Shown here: positions 6,732-6,736 of the stretch, piece by piece | Numbering within the stretch: position 1 is the first letter of the stretch | Layout: every line of letters starts with the position of its first letter | Position numbers and translations under genes: made by a program | Notes under the pieces: generated by a model | Told to the model about the DNA's origin: nothing | The model's database searches: none | Seen by the model: only the letters and a program-made list of their open reading frames with translations | From: Kiloniellales bacterium | GTDB lineage: Bacteria > Pseudomonadota > Alphaproteobacteria > Kiloniellales > JAKSBE01 | NCBI GenBank assembly: GCA_030067055.1 | Contig: JASJAL010000378.1 | Location: forward strand, 1 to 6,736 | Direction of reading: 5' to 3' | DNA: 6,736 bases

Positions 6732-6736
6732 CCTCC
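6732..6736 (-). promoter_or_regulatory. Ribosome binding site of cpaC
   Basis: GGAGG on the minus strand lies 7 bases before the ATG at 6724. It is the strongest Shine-Dalgarno match in the window and settles the cpaC start. No promoter can be judged because the window ends here. Confidence 0.85.

Overview
The window is one strand of a Tad/Flp (tight adherence, type IVc) pilus assembly operon, read entirely on the minus strand. From right to left it encodes the outer-membrane secretin CpaC/RcpA (5297-6724), the lipoprotein CpaD (4613-5293), the MinD-like positioning protein CpaE/TadZ (3336-4616), the secretion/retraction ATPase CpaF/TadA (1673-3301), the inner-membrane platform protein TadB (669-1661), and the first 224 codons of its partner TadC (1-672, cut by the window edge). 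The high GC content, the CpaC-D-E-F-TadB-TadC order, the presence of CpaD and the two-domain CpaE point to an alphaproteobacterium. A Rhodospirillales-like lineage is my guess from sequence flavour only.

The genes are tightly packed. cpaC and cpaD are 3 bases apart, and cpaD and cpaE overlap by 4 bases (ATGA). cpaE and cpaF are 34 bases apart, cpaF and tadB are 11 apart, and tadB and tadC overlap by 4 bases (ATGA). No terminator, internal promoter, RNA gene, mobile element or CRISPR array is visible, and no gene-free stretch exceeds 34 bases. The operon promoter, the pilin (flp), the prepilin peptidase (cpaA) and cpaB would be expected to the right of 6736. The rest of tadC and possibly TadD-type genes would be expected to the left of position 1. 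None of these can be seen here.

The products make one envelope-spanning machine. CpaC forms the outer-membrane pore and CpaD is its lipoprotein partner. CpaE places the machine in the cell, CpaF supplies ATP-driven force, and TadB/TadC form the inner-membrane platform from which Flp pilin is assembled.

This is a recognisable system, not a new one. The main departures from the ordinary are two. CpaF carries an ungapped tandem duplication of its N-terminal helical segment (residues 31-96 and 131-196, exactly 100 residues apart). CpaE keeps the key receiver-domain residues but lacks both lysines of the deviant Walker A motif, and it ends in a lysine-rich tail.
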